Source: Lyngbya confervoides BDU141951
Lineage (GTDB): Bacteria > Cyanobacteriota > Cyanobacteriia > Thermosynechococcales > Thermosynechococcaceae
Assembly (NCBI RefSeq): GCF_000817775.3
Contig: NZ_JTHE03000034.1
Location: forward strand, 1-60,852
Reading direction: 5' to 3'
DNA: 60,852 nt
The translations under genes and the position numbers were made by a program. Each line of letters opens with the position of its first letter. Position 1 is the first letter of the stretch. This document shows positions 1-8,082 of the stretch, in pieces. A model generated the notes under the pieces. It saw nothing but the letters and a program-made list of their open reading frames with translations. It had not been told where the DNA came from and ran no database searches.

Positions 1-42
1 GTCGGCTCAGTGTCAGTTTACTGAAGCGCGAACCGTCGAAGC

Positions 43-815
43 TTAGTCTGAAGATGAAGCGCTATACTGCCGCGATGTGTGGGGCTTAAACTCCAACGCA
101 TCCGACTCATTAAACGCCAGCCGAATGCCCAGATTATCCCCAAACTTTTCGCTGAGAGTATCCCGCCCCCACTGCTGTGCCCTTTCAAAGGTATCCCGCA
201 CCTGCACCATTAAACGCTCTGGGTCAGTTTCCCCCTGCTTATAGCTGAACACATAGGATCGCATTTTCCCAGTCTTCTTCACCAGATCGATCGTGGCCTG
301 CTCGTCATACCACTTGGCAAACAAAAATTTGACCATCGCATCCACTGCTTCCAATCCCGGCGATAGATTTTGGTATTCGTGCCGCTGGTCAGGATGGCAT
401 AACGAGCCGAAGGCGATGCACTCATGTCTGCATTGAGGCGATTTCAGTGCTCCACCCAGCCTTCCGGTTCCGTGCCCTCAAACTTCTTCCCTGGCTCCAT
501 CGCCTCCACCATAATGAAGGTCACATCTAACCCACCCCCTGCACCGATGTAGCGGTCAAAGACAATCACATCTGCCCGTCCCTGGTACCGCCGCCCCCCC
601 TGATGCGTGCCTTCGGAAAAGTCAGCCTATAGTTCCAGTTCGAGGGCATCCAGCGGCACACTGTAACTCTTGATGTAGGAGGGCGATCGCCCAAAGGGTA
701 ACCGGATCTTCAGCCAGACGCACATAGGTACCGTCTGCCTTAAATAGTTTCGACAGACTGGGGTGCCACCGATAGTCCTCTGGCACATCGGCTCAGGGGG
801 GACAAATAAATCAGC
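43..815 (-). pseudogene. Decayed type I restriction-modification type gene (HsdR_N-like plus N6-methylase N-terminal region)
   Basis: Read on the minus strand, the segment at about 430-640 resembles an HsdR N-terminal nuclease fold. It contains RADVIVFD, then IMVEAMEPG, then ARYAILTSGTNTKIYRR. The frame is broken by an in-frame TAG near 628 and a TGA near 446, and the first part (about 660-800) lies in another frame. From 354 down to 43 a different frame continues for 103 codons with the segment VKFLFAKWYDEQA, which resembles the start of an N6-adenine methylase helical domain. Fusions of these two domains occur in type I-like restriction proteins. The stops and frame changes indicate a dead gene, and its 3' end is also missing because no catalytic NPPY-type motif follows. 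The assignment rests on motifs recognised by eye. Confidence 0.6.
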
Positions 816-823
816 CCCCTTGC

Positions 824-1291
824 TCAGGATTTGGACTTAGATCGATGTATGAGTTTGCCGATGAACGCGCCAATTTTCTGCACCACTTGGGTGACATCGT
901 GACCGATTGAATGGGCAATTTCCTGAACATCCTGAGGTTCTGGGGGATTAATGGCGGGAATTTGAGCCATTAAATCGTGGTAGTCGTCCAGAAGATCGTG
1001 CTCAACATCACTCACTTCATCATCGGCGATGAGTACTTTGCCAATCTTAGCCAGCAGTTGGAGCCGCTCACTTTCGGAACTATCGCGCAGATAGTCCACA
1101 ACCCATCGCTCGGTCACCTCAAGGGGAATCGGTGACTCCAAGAGCGTCCTCAGTTCGCGATCGCGGCTCATCCCGTAGCGTTCCAGAAGCTGACGCAAAA
1201 AGGCGAGTTCCGCTGCTTCCAGATGGCGATCGGCCCAGGCCGCCCCGATGAGAATCTTAACAATCAGTTTGTGTTGTTGGGATTGATCCAT
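824..1291 (-). CDS. TerB-like (tellurite-resistance/DjlA-type) helical domain protein
   Basis: This 155-residue soluble protein has the TerB pattern. A first helix contains ILIGAAWADRHLEAAE, and a second acidic repeat contains LIADDEVSDVEHDLL. TerB-family domains are all-helical and carry acidic metal-binding loops, but no reaction is established for them. The ATG at 1291 is preferred over the in-frame GTG at 1303 because the family motif begins shortly after it. No signal peptide or membrane segment is visible. The C-terminal part, after about residue 105, is predicted helical and ends in a basic tail. The gene stands alone between a dead gene and a divergent binding-protein gene. A second TerB-like gene lies about 5.5 kb away. 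Confidence 0.75.
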   Translation of the reverse strand: MDQSQQHKLIVKILIGAAWADRHLEAAELAFLRQLLERYGMSRDRELRTLLESPIPLEVTERWVVDYLRDSSESERLQLLAKIGKVLIADDEVSDVEHDLLDDYHDLMAQIPAINPPEPQDVQEIAHSIGHDVTQVVQKIGAFIGKLIHRSKSKS

Positions 1292-1374
1292 TGCACCAAG
1301 CACCCTGCTAGACTACTGCATCATAGAACGATCCCTAGCCTGACGTGAGAAATTGCGATCGCAGCGAGAACCCG

Positions 1375-2673
1375 ATGAATAGATTAAGCCAGTGGTGGAG
1401 AAGATTTGGTCTTTTTGCGCTGCTTGGGTTAATGCTTGCAGCCTTAATCAGCTGTGGTAACCCCGGCAGCAATGGAACCAATGCCAACGGCAAGCCGGAG
1501 GTTGAGTTTTGGACCATGCAGCTCCAGCCAAAGTTCAACGACTATTTTAATAATTTAATTGCCCAGTTCGAGCAGGAAAATCCCGAAATTTCGGTTAAAT
1601 GGGTGGATGTGCCATGGGAAGCCATGCAAAACAAGATCCTGGCTGCCGTGCAGTCCAAAACCGCCCCCGATGTGGTCAACCTGAATCCGGATTTCGCCTC
1701 TCAACTGGCCGGTCGAAACGCCTGGCTGAATCTGGACGATCAGGTTTCCGCCGAGGAAAAAGACCAGTATCTTCCAAGCATTTGGCAGGCTAGCACCCTG
1801 GGCAATCAAAGCTTTGGATTTCCCTGGTATCTGACCTCGCGCATTGCCATCTATAACCAGGAGATTCTCAGCCAGGCCGGCGTTACCACTCCGCCTAAAA
1901 CCTACGAGGAATTGGCAACGGTTGCCAAACAGGTCAAGGATAAAACGGGAAAATATGCCTTCTTTATGACGGCGGTTCCCGCAGACTCTGGAGAATTGAT
2001 GGAGTCCTTTGTGCAAATGGGGGTAAAGCTGGTGGATGAGAACGAACGGGCCACCTTCAACTCCCCAGAGGGCAAAAAGGCCTTTGCCTACTGGGTTGAT
2101 CTGTTTAAGCAGGGCTACCTGCCTCGGGAAGTGTTAACCGAAGGTCATCGCCGCGGCGTGGATCTGTATCAATCGGGCCAGCTGGCAATCTTAACCTCCA
2201 GTCCTCAATTTTTAAACAGCATTGCCACCAACGCTCCGAATATCGCTGCTGCCTCCGTTCCGGCTCCCCAAATCACAGGATCCTCTGGAAAAATAAACGT
2301 TGCAGTGATGAACCTGGTGATCCCTAAGGATTCCGATCAGCCAGAGGCAGCCGTTAAGTTTGCCAAATATGTCACAAATCCGGAGAATCAGCTTGCCTTT
2401 GCGAAGGAGGCCAATGTTCTACCCTCCACCCAGGCTTCTCTCCAAGATCCCTATTTTTCCCAAGCTGCGAACGATGCCACTCCTGCCGATCGCGGTCGGT
2501 TGGTGAGTGCCGATCAAATCCCCAACGCTGAGGTGCTCATTCCCAAGATCAAGGATGTGAAGCAACTCCAGCAGATTCTCTATGAAAATCTTCAAGCCGC
2601 CATGCTGGATCAAAAAACCGTAGACCAAGCCTTGGCCGACGCAGAACAGACCTGGAATCAAACCCGCGGGTAA
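1375..2673 (+). CDS. ABC transporter substrate-binding lipoprotein, family 1 (sugar-type)
   Basis: This 432-residue protein starts with a basic N-terminus, a hydrophobic stretch and the lipobox LISC with Cys27, so it should be a lipoprotein on the periplasmic side of the inner membrane. The mature part matches family 1 solute-binding proteins (MalE/UgpB type): VEFWTMQLQP near the start, a DVVNLNPDFA segment, a GFPWYLTSR loop, and a C-terminal segment resembling the helix that closes the second lobe. These proteins usually bind sugars or glycerol-phosphate compounds for an ABC importer. No permease or ATPase gene is adjacent, so it must work with components encoded elsewhere. ATG 1375 is chosen because it gives a normal signal peptide; a GTG at 1345 would only add ten residues. 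Confidence 0.88.
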   Translation: MNRLSQWWRRFGLFALLGLMLAALISCGNPGSNGTNANGKPEVEFWTMQLQPKFNDYFNNLIAQFEQENPEISVKWVDVPWEAMQNKILAAVQSKTAPDVVNLNPDFASQLAGRNAWLNLDDQVSAEEKDQYLPSIWQASTLGNQSFGFPWYLTSRIAIYNQEILSQAGVTTPPKTYEELATVAKQVKDKTGKYAFFMTAVPADSGELMESFVQMGVKLVDENERATFNSPEGKKAFAYWVDLFKQGYLPREVLTEGHRRGVDLYQSGQLAILTSSPQFLNSIATNAPNIAAASVPAPQITGSSGKINVAVMNLVIPKDSDQPEAAVKFAKYVTNPENQLAFAKEANVLPSTQASLQDPYFSQAANDATPADRGRLVSADQIPNAEVLIPKIKDVKQLQQILYENLQAAMLDQKTVDQALADAEQTWNQTRG

Positions 2674-2767
2674 AATCCCCCAAGCACACCGATGGCAGCG
2701 GCAGTGATTTAGATCCACCAAAACGCTTAGGAAGCGTATCAGCTAGATCCGGGTTGGCCAAGGGCAA

Positions 2768-4390
2768 TTATCGGTAAAAGCTCACATGAAAAGGGCGCGG
2801 GCTTTCGGGAATATTGCGGTTAACGATGTCACTGAGCGATCGCGTTTCATGAATGACCTCCCAGCCAAGGGGGGAAAAGGTATCGGGATTAAAGATATTT
2901 TCGGCTAGGAGCGGGTTGGTGAGCGCCTGGGAAAAGGCATCAATGCCAACCAATCGCCCCATCAGGGGCGGCAGCGCCGAATTTGGACGCACATCCTCGG
3001 CATAGAGCCCTACATAAAATTCCAGGTTGTCCACATGCTGATAGAGCGATTTCAAAAGCTGCTGCGCCTGGGGGTCTGCCGTAATTTGATCAAAGTCCGT
3101 CACCCGAGGAAACTGACATAGCGCCCGATAATCGTTATAGCTGGCGAGTTTGGCTTGACGGCCCAGGTCAATACTGGCCAGTTCGGTAGAGTCCACCAGA
3201 AAATGAGGCGTGTTGAATAACCCAATCCGGGCGGCCGGTTGCCGAGAAGACTCCTCAAACAGGGCCGCGATCCCCACATCCATCAGCATCTGATTATTCC
3301 AGAGACTACGAGACATTGAGCAAGCTTCTCCCCGGTAAAGAAAGCGCTGGGGGAGGGCACTGTGCCAGCGGTAGACCAAGCTAAATTCCAGGGTCATCCA
3401 GTTAGTGCGATACCATTTTTCGTGAGTAAAGCTGAGGGGATCGCTTCGAAAATTAAAGTGATAGGGGGTGATGTGATTGATATACTCCTCAATCACAACC
3501 TTCATGATTTCGACGATCAGGATATTCCGAGCAGTTTGAAACAGGCGCTCATCATCCCAATCTGCATAGCGCTGAGCCAGCTGATCGCAAAGCCGATTGT
3601 GCTCCCGCAAGCAGAGCACATTGAACATCACGTAGCCTATTTGAACATTGGCCCGCTCAACCCCCATGGCAAACAGCTTGGACTTGAGCTGGGGATCTAG
3701 TTCTCGCTCGGCCCGTAGTGGTTCGTAGAGCCCCTCAAACTCCGATTTCATGCGTCCCTGCTCAGGATCTTCGTACAGAAAAGGTGGAAATTCCGCGCCG
3801 TCAATCAGCTGACTTTTGAGTTTTCCCCCAGAAAACGAACGAAGTCGATGGGTCATCGACGGGGTGAGACCATACACCGGGCTGAGATCAATGTGATGAT
3901 TCGAGGTATTTTTTAAGCGGTTGTGACGATCAGTGCGCAGAAACCCATCGGTAAACCACTGCACCCAGTAAGGAAACAGCAGCGTCGATTTTTCAGCCTC
4001 CCGGCCCTGGGGAATGCCAGCCGCATCCTGGGGCTGATCAAACAGGACCCGCAGCGCCGACAGATCCGGCAGCCGATCAGCCTGGTTGAAGGCAAAGTCA
4101 GGGGGAAGGTGTCGCCCGGTATAGGTGCGATCAATTAAGGAATCCCAGGAGGTGTAGGTGTCTGTTTTCTTGGGTCGAGAGGTGCCTGGAATCACGGGTT
4201 CCAGAGTCATCAGGCTATAGGGATAGGGCCTAGTGGGAATGGCGTAAATGGCATTGTTGATCAGAAATTTATTAATGCGCCTTGAAAGAAAGGAACTGCG
4301 CTCAATCAGTTTCCAAACCCCAGCAAAATGGGTGAGGAGGAAGGTCTGAAGCTGGTTTTTAAAGCCGTCTTTTGCTGTATTTCTTGCCAC
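2768..4390 (-). CDS. Cyclooxygenase-like animal-type heme peroxidase
   Basis: This 541-residue protein aligns by eye with animal prostaglandin synthases over nearly its full length. Visible landmarks are HHIDLSPVYG with the likely distal heme His166, LREHNRLCDQL followed by LFQTARNILI, and YRWH with Tyr340 (matching the cyclooxygenase radical Tyr385) and His343 (proximal heme His388). Near the C-terminus an AFSQ segment has a serine where COX has the aspirin-acetylated Ser530. The region matching COX Arg120 (around AIPTRP) has no obvious arginine in the same place, so the substrate may differ. There is no EGF domain or signal peptide. It should oxygenate fatty acids with heme. A GTG at 4390 is preferred because AAGGAG sits five bases upstream; a GTG at 4396 overlaps that site. 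Confidence 0.88.
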   Translation of the reverse strand: MARNTAKDGFKNQLQTFLLTHFAGVWKLIERSSFLSRRINKFLINNAIYAIPTRPYPYSLMTLEPVIPGTSRPKKTDTYTSWDSLIDRTYTGRHLPPDFAFNQADRLPDLSALRVLFDQPQDAAGIPQGREAEKSTLLFPYWVQWFTDGFLRTDRHNRLKNTSNHHIDLSPVYGLTPSMTHRLRSFSGGKLKSQLIDGAEFPPFLYEDPEQGRMKSEFEGLYEPLRAERELDPQLKSKLFAMGVERANVQIGYVMFNVLCLREHNRLCDQLAQRYADWDDERLFQTARNILIVEIMKVVIEEYINHITPYHFNFRSDPLSFTHEKWYRTNWMTLEFSLVYRWHSALPQRFLYRGEACSMSRSLWNNQMLMDVGIAALFEESSRQPAARIGLFNTPHFLVDSTELASIDLGRQAKLASYNDYRALCQFPRVTDFDQITADPQAQQLLKSLYQHVDNLEFYVGLYAEDVRPNSALPPLMGRLVGIDAFSQALTNPLLAENIFNPDTFSPLGWEVIHETRSLSDIVNRNIPESPRPFHVSFYR

Positions 4391-4470
4391 GAGCACTCCT
4401 TGGACTCTGTGTCAAACCGCCATCATGATGGGTTCCATTGTGCCAGCCCTTTTTCCAAGTCCAAGCAATT

Positions 4471-4540
4471 CTTAAGGCAAAATCAAGGGAGGTCAGCCCT
4501 TGTTCTGATTTCGAGGAATGCTTAAGGCAAAATTAAGGAA
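4471..4540. promoter_or_regulatory. Paired 20-bp direct repeat, possible operator
   Basis: Two near-identical 20-bp blocks begin with CTTAAGGCAAAAT, at 4471-4490 and 4521-4540. They match at 18 of 20 positions and are exactly 50 bp apart. Inside each block a TTAAGG or TCAAGG half-site recurs with an 11-bp period, the arrangement used by OmpR/PhoB-type response regulators. The blocks lie in the gap between the divergent cyclooxygenase-like gene and yjbQ. The regulator is unknown. Confidence 0.45.
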
Positions 4541-4610
4541 GGATTCTTCATCTTGCTCCTCCCAGGGGCTAGACGGGAATTCCTGCAGCGGCCCCTAGAA
4601 TCTTCTGCCC

Positions 4611-5060
4611 ATGATTTGCTATTCCACCTATCTGACCCTAAAGACCTGCCAACCCATGGAGATTATTGATCTCACGACCCCACTGCGGGAGCAGGTCAGG
4701 CAGTCCCAGGTGCAGCAGGGACAGATCCTGGTCTCGGTCCAGCACACCACAACGGCCCTTGCAATCAACGAAAATGAAAGCCGACTCTGGCAAGACATCG
4801 AAACCTTTTTTCAGCGACTGGTTCCCGCCAGCGATCGCTATCGGCATAACGATCTCCACCTGCGCGACGTTCCAGCCGATGAGCCCGAAAATGCCCATGC
4901 CCACCTGATTGCCCTTCTCCTTGGGAGCAATGAGGCGATCGCCATCCAGGCCGGAGATCTGGTTCTGGGTCAATACCAATCGGTGTTATTCCTGGAGCTG
5001 GACGGTCCCCGACAACGTCGTGTCCACTGTCAAATCATGGGGATGGGTGAGGAAGCCTAA
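4611..5060 (+). CDS. yjbQ: YjbQ family protein (UPF0047)
   Basis: This 149-residue protein has the full YjbQ core: VQHTTTAL at about residues 43-50, a NENE segment just after it, NAHAHLIALLLG in the middle and LFLELDGPRQRRV near the C-terminus. The conserved histidines probably bind a metal ion. Family members show weak thiamine-phosphate synthase activity in genetic tests, and the physiological role is still unclear. The start at ATG 4611 gives the usual family length. The gene is divergent from the cyclooxygenase-like gene and converges on the prepilin gene that ends at 5126. The shared upstream gap carries the 20-bp repeat pair. Confidence 0.9.
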   Translation: MICYSTYLTLKTCQPMEIIDLTTPLREQVRQSQVQQGQILVSVQHTTTALAINENESRLWQDIETFFQRLVPASDRYRHNDLHLRDVPADEPENAHAHLIALLLGSNEAIAIQAGDLVLGQYQSVLFLELDGPRQRRVHCQIMGMGEEA

Positions 5061-5125
5061 TCCTGGCCCCCTTGAGATCAACCCCAAGAAGATAGCCCCA
5101 AGGGTACCCACCCTAGGAACACGCC

Positions 5126-6478
5126 CTAATTTGAGCTAACCACCGGTTGAATGTCGGCAAGCACAATGATGTCCTGGAAGTCGTAGGCGGAACTTTGGGG
5201 ATTTGTCGTACCCACCTCAAACAGAAAAACCAACTGCTGATCTTCAATGGTGATCTGTTGAGTTTGCAAATCGAGAATGCCTGCCACAAAGTCTTCGATG
5301 GGCGTCTGACCGTCAAAGGGCTCAATCTGGGGAACCGAGGACCCATTGGCCAGGGTGAGAACCTGACTCCCCTGCTGATCCAGGGAGTTAACCTGAAACG
5401 AGGTTCCACAATTTGAGCCTGCCAGGGGCAAACGTTCCCCCACCAGCTTGACTCGGGTACCCGCAGGCACATTATTCAACGTAATCGGTTGATTCAGTTG
5501 GTTTGAGATCGCAACGGTTTCAGAGGTCTGGTTGGGCTTGAGCAAAACGATCTGACTGGCGGTGCCAATGGTCGGTCCGCCAGGGCCACAGGTGATAGCG
5601 CCACCCATAAATTTCACGGTGATCGTGGAGGTTTGGGTAATACAGGGGCCTTGGGGAGTAAATTGAAACACCCCAGACGAGGGAGCAGGACAGGGTGGGT
5701 CGGGGGGATCGCTGGGAGGCGGGCTGGCCCACATCGTATTGGATCGAGAGTAGGATTGACTCTTCAGACGGATGGAGGCGTTGCGGCTCAGGGGTTTGTT
5801 AATCTGCCCGAGCTGAAAAAGGTTGGCCATGCGAGCGCTGGGAGCAATACAGGCGTAGAATCCCACAGAGGCGATCGCTTGATCCCCGGCAGGACTGCGG
5901 TTCCAACCCTCGGGACAAGTAGGCGGAACCTCTGTTAGCTGTCCGCCATCGAGGGAGTCGACGAGCACCCGATGCTTCCAATCGTTTAAAGGCATCGGCG
6001 TGGCCCCATAATCACCCTCTGCATCAAAATCTGGCCCCCAGCGCAGGACCAGCTGCTGTCCGCGCCAGAGACCATTCCCAGAGGGTTCGGCAATATAGTA
6101 CACAACGGGCAAATTGGGCTGAGAGGAAAACTCTAGTTGCAAGATCGGGCGAATGGCACTTCTTGAAGGGTTAATTTCACTTCCGTTCAGAGAATCCCAA
6201 AACTGCTGCGGTAAGTCGTCCGCAGGGATGACCCGCACGCTTTGAGCCTGACGAATTTCAGCGTTGATAAACTCCATGGCTCGGCTCAGTTCGCTCTGCC
6301 GTTCGGTTTCCGCACTGGAAACCTGGTTGGAATTGAGAACACTGGTCATGCCAACGCCCCCCAATAGCACCGTCATTCCCACCAGTCCTGCGCCAATAAT
6401 CAGCTCCGGCAGACTAAATCCTGAGGATGAAGGACGGGGGAATTTCCAATGGGAGAAAATCAAGGCCGTAAATTTCAC
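5126..6478 (-). CDS. Minor pilin-like protein with prepilin cleavage site
   Basis: This 450-residue protein carries a type III signal: a basic leader of about 20 residues, then G|FSLPE with Glu5 of the mature protein and a hydrophobic helix running to about residue 45. Prepilin peptidase should cleave after the glycine, giving a PilW-like minor pilin or pseudopilin of the type IV pilus system. After the helix come an amphipathic stretch (SAETERQSELSRAMEFINAE) and a long beta-rich domain. That domain has a Pro-rich linker around PPPSDPPDPPCPAP and several cysteines that could form disulfides. The large C-terminal domain suggests a pilus-tip or adhesin role, but this is inference. No other pilus genes adjoin it except the lipoprotein at 7391. 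Confidence 0.8.
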   Translation of the reverse strand: MKFTALIFSHWKFPRPSSSGFSLPELIIGAGLVGMTVLLGGVGMTSVLNSNQVSSAETERQSELSRAMEFINAEIRQAQSVRVIPADDLPQQFWDSLNGSEINPSRSAIRPILQLEFSSQPNLPVVYYIAEPSGNGLWRGQQLVLRWGPDFDAEGDYGATPMPLNDWKHRVLVDSLDGGQLTEVPPTCPEGWNRSPAGDQAIASVGFYACIAPSARMANLFQLGQINKPLSRNASIRLKSQSYSRSNTMWASPPPSDPPDPPCPAPSSGVFQFTPQGPCITQTSTITVKFMGGAITCGPGGPTIGTASQIVLLKPNQTSETVAISNQLNQPITLNNVPAGTRVKLVGERLPLAGSNCGTSFQVNSLDQQGSQVLTLANGSSVPQIEPFDGQTPIEDFVAGILDLQTQQITIEDQQLVFLFEVGTTNPQSSAYDFQDIIVLADIQPVVSSN

Positions 6479-6708
6479 GGGGAACCGGTGAGGAGGAAGA
6501 AAAAGAGACTCGACTCTATCAAGCTTCAGAATAAAGACTCAAATCAGTTTATCGTAATTTTTAAAAATCTTTTTTTATTATTATTTTTTTGGCGAAAATC
6601 AAAGATCAATTCGGACTCCTCAGCCCAGGACTCATCGGCGGCTCTTAAGGTTTCCGCGTCCAGCGATTGGTTCATTCAAACGCTACACTAAAAGGTCGAA
6701 GGAGTCGA

Positions 6709-7356
6709 TTGATCTATGAGGACGACGGCGTGGATAAGAAATCTTCCACTTGGTTAATGGGGCTTTTAAGCATTGCTTGGGCTGACGGGAACTTTGACGA
6801 ATCGGAGCGTCATCTGATTGAAGATGTCTTGAGCGACGAGGACAATATTAATCTTGATCAAGCGTTTCAGCCCCTCTCCAGAGAGGTATTGCAGGCCGAC
6901 ATCGGCACCGATCCAGCCGATGCCGAAAATTTTGTAAAAACCGCCGTTATGGTGGCCCTTGCCGATGGCCTGTATTCCAGCGCAGAAGACGATATTTTAC
7001 GTCAGTATTGTGAAGCATTAAATCTGGAACACACAGTCCTAGACCCCCTGCGCAGCACTCTAGATGGTCAGGCAGCAGGCCCAGCCCTGGCTCATGCCCC
7101 CGATCTCTTGGCTCCCGTCCGAGATTGGCTCGATGGGGTCGAAGTCAAGGATCCGAAAGTCGCCCGGTTCCTATGTCGATTAATTCCCGCTGACTGCCCC
7201 TTTGAGCGAGACGTAGTGCTCTTTGGTAAGAAAATTGTGCATATTCCAGCCATGTGTAAAATCAATCCCCTGTATGAGCAGTTAGTGGGCTTGCGGTTTC
7301 GGTCACTGTCCTATTTAGCCGATGACTGTCATGAAGATGTCTCTCCCTATCTCTAG
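6709..7356 (+). CDS. TerB-like domain protein
   Basis: This protein of about 215 residues has the TerB signature LLSIAWADGNFDESER followed by a second repeat, VMVALADGLYSSAEDDIL. The C-terminal third (about residues 140-215) is different and contains three cysteines and a GKKIVHIPAMCKINPLYEQ segment. It is predicted soluble. The start is uncertain. A TTG at 6709 has AAGGAG four bases upstream, a GTG at 6730 begins closer to the conserved domain, and an ATG at 6667 has no visible ribosome-binding site. The gene lies 34 bases before the lipoprotein at 7391 on the same strand, so the two may be co-transcribed. The function is unknown. Confidence 0.75.
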   Translation: MIYEDDGVDKKSSTWLMGLLSIAWADGNFDESERHLIEDVLSDEDNINLDQAFQPLSREVLQADIGTDPADAENFVKTAVMVALADGLYSSAEDDILRQYCEALNLEHTVLDPLRSTLDGQAAGPALAHAPDLLAPVRDWLDGVEVKDPKVARFLCRLIPADCPFERDVVLFGKKIVHIPAMCKINPLYEQLVGLRFRSLSYLADDCHEDVSPYL

Positions 7357-7390
7357 GGCACAATAGGGTGTTCCTTTGTGTGAGTCTGTT

Positions 7391-8059
7391 ATGGTTGCGA
7401 AACGGGTATCGCTGCTCGGTCTGATGATTTTGGCTACTGTGGTGGTGAGCTGTGGTTCAGCCCAGCGCGGGCCCAGATCCGGAGCATCCCAGTCACCGGA
7501 TCCGACGGCCTCTCCCAGTTCGCAGCCAACGCCAGCGAGTCAGTCTACCCCCAAGCCCTCCCCTGATCCCAAGCCGAATCCAGCCCCCCCCAGCAGCCAG
7601 CCTGCGGATTCGTCCAGTCCACCACCGGCCAAGCCCCAGTCTGAGACTCAACAGCTGGCTGAGCAGATTTCCAAGGATGTGGAGTCCCAAGGGAATATTT
7701 CTCGCCAAAATAGCGGCTTAATCGCTTTAAATAGAATTTTGCTGGCCCAGAAAGCTCACTGGCTCATTTCCGGGCGGTTTTCCACAGATTTATCCCAACT
7801 CGATCCTGATCTGTCGGCCGAAACGGAGGAATATCGTTTTGAAATTCGCACAGCGGATGCCCAGAAATCCGTTGCCGTTGCCATCGCCAAGCAGCCCAAG
7901 CTGCCCAGCTATTCCGGGGCCACCTATGCCCAAGAAGCGGCCCTGCCCCTCTCCGGGCTATGTCAAACCCAGCAAGCCTCAACCCAGCCCCCCACAGCCC
8001 CCAGCCTCCAGGGAAACCAGGTCATCTGCCAGGCCCAGGCTGTCGGGGTACCCCAGTAG
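7391..8059 (+). CDS. Lipoprotein with Pro/Ser-rich linker and pilin-like C-terminal domain
   Basis: The 222-residue product has a signal peptide ending in VVSC with Cys21, so it should be lipid-anchored. Residues from about 30 to 85 are a low-complexity Pro/Ser/Gln linker. The C-terminal domain contains LNRILLAQKAHWLISGRF, then a region with PDLSAETEEYRFEI. This resembles the globular part of cyanobacterial major pilins (the pilin GH-type domain) without the pilin helix. The domain appears to have been moved onto a lipoprotein anchor, perhaps to contact pili at the envelope. ATG 7391 is chosen over the upstream in-frame start at 7376 because it gives a normal signal peptide. It is downstream of the TerB-like gene. 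Confidence 0.7.
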   Translation: MVAKRVSLLGLMILATVVVSCGSAQRGPRSGASQSPDPTASPSSQPTPASQSTPKPSPDPKPNPAPPSSQPADSSSPPPAKPQSETQQLAEQISKDVESQGNISRQNSGLIALNRILLAQKAHWLISGRFSTDLSQLDPDLSAETEEYRFEIRTADAQKSVAVAIAKQPKLPSYSGATYAQEAALPLSGLCQTQQASTQPPTAPSLQGNQVICQAQAVGVPQ

Positions 8060-8082
8060 CGCGGGGGGCGCCGTTACAAGAA

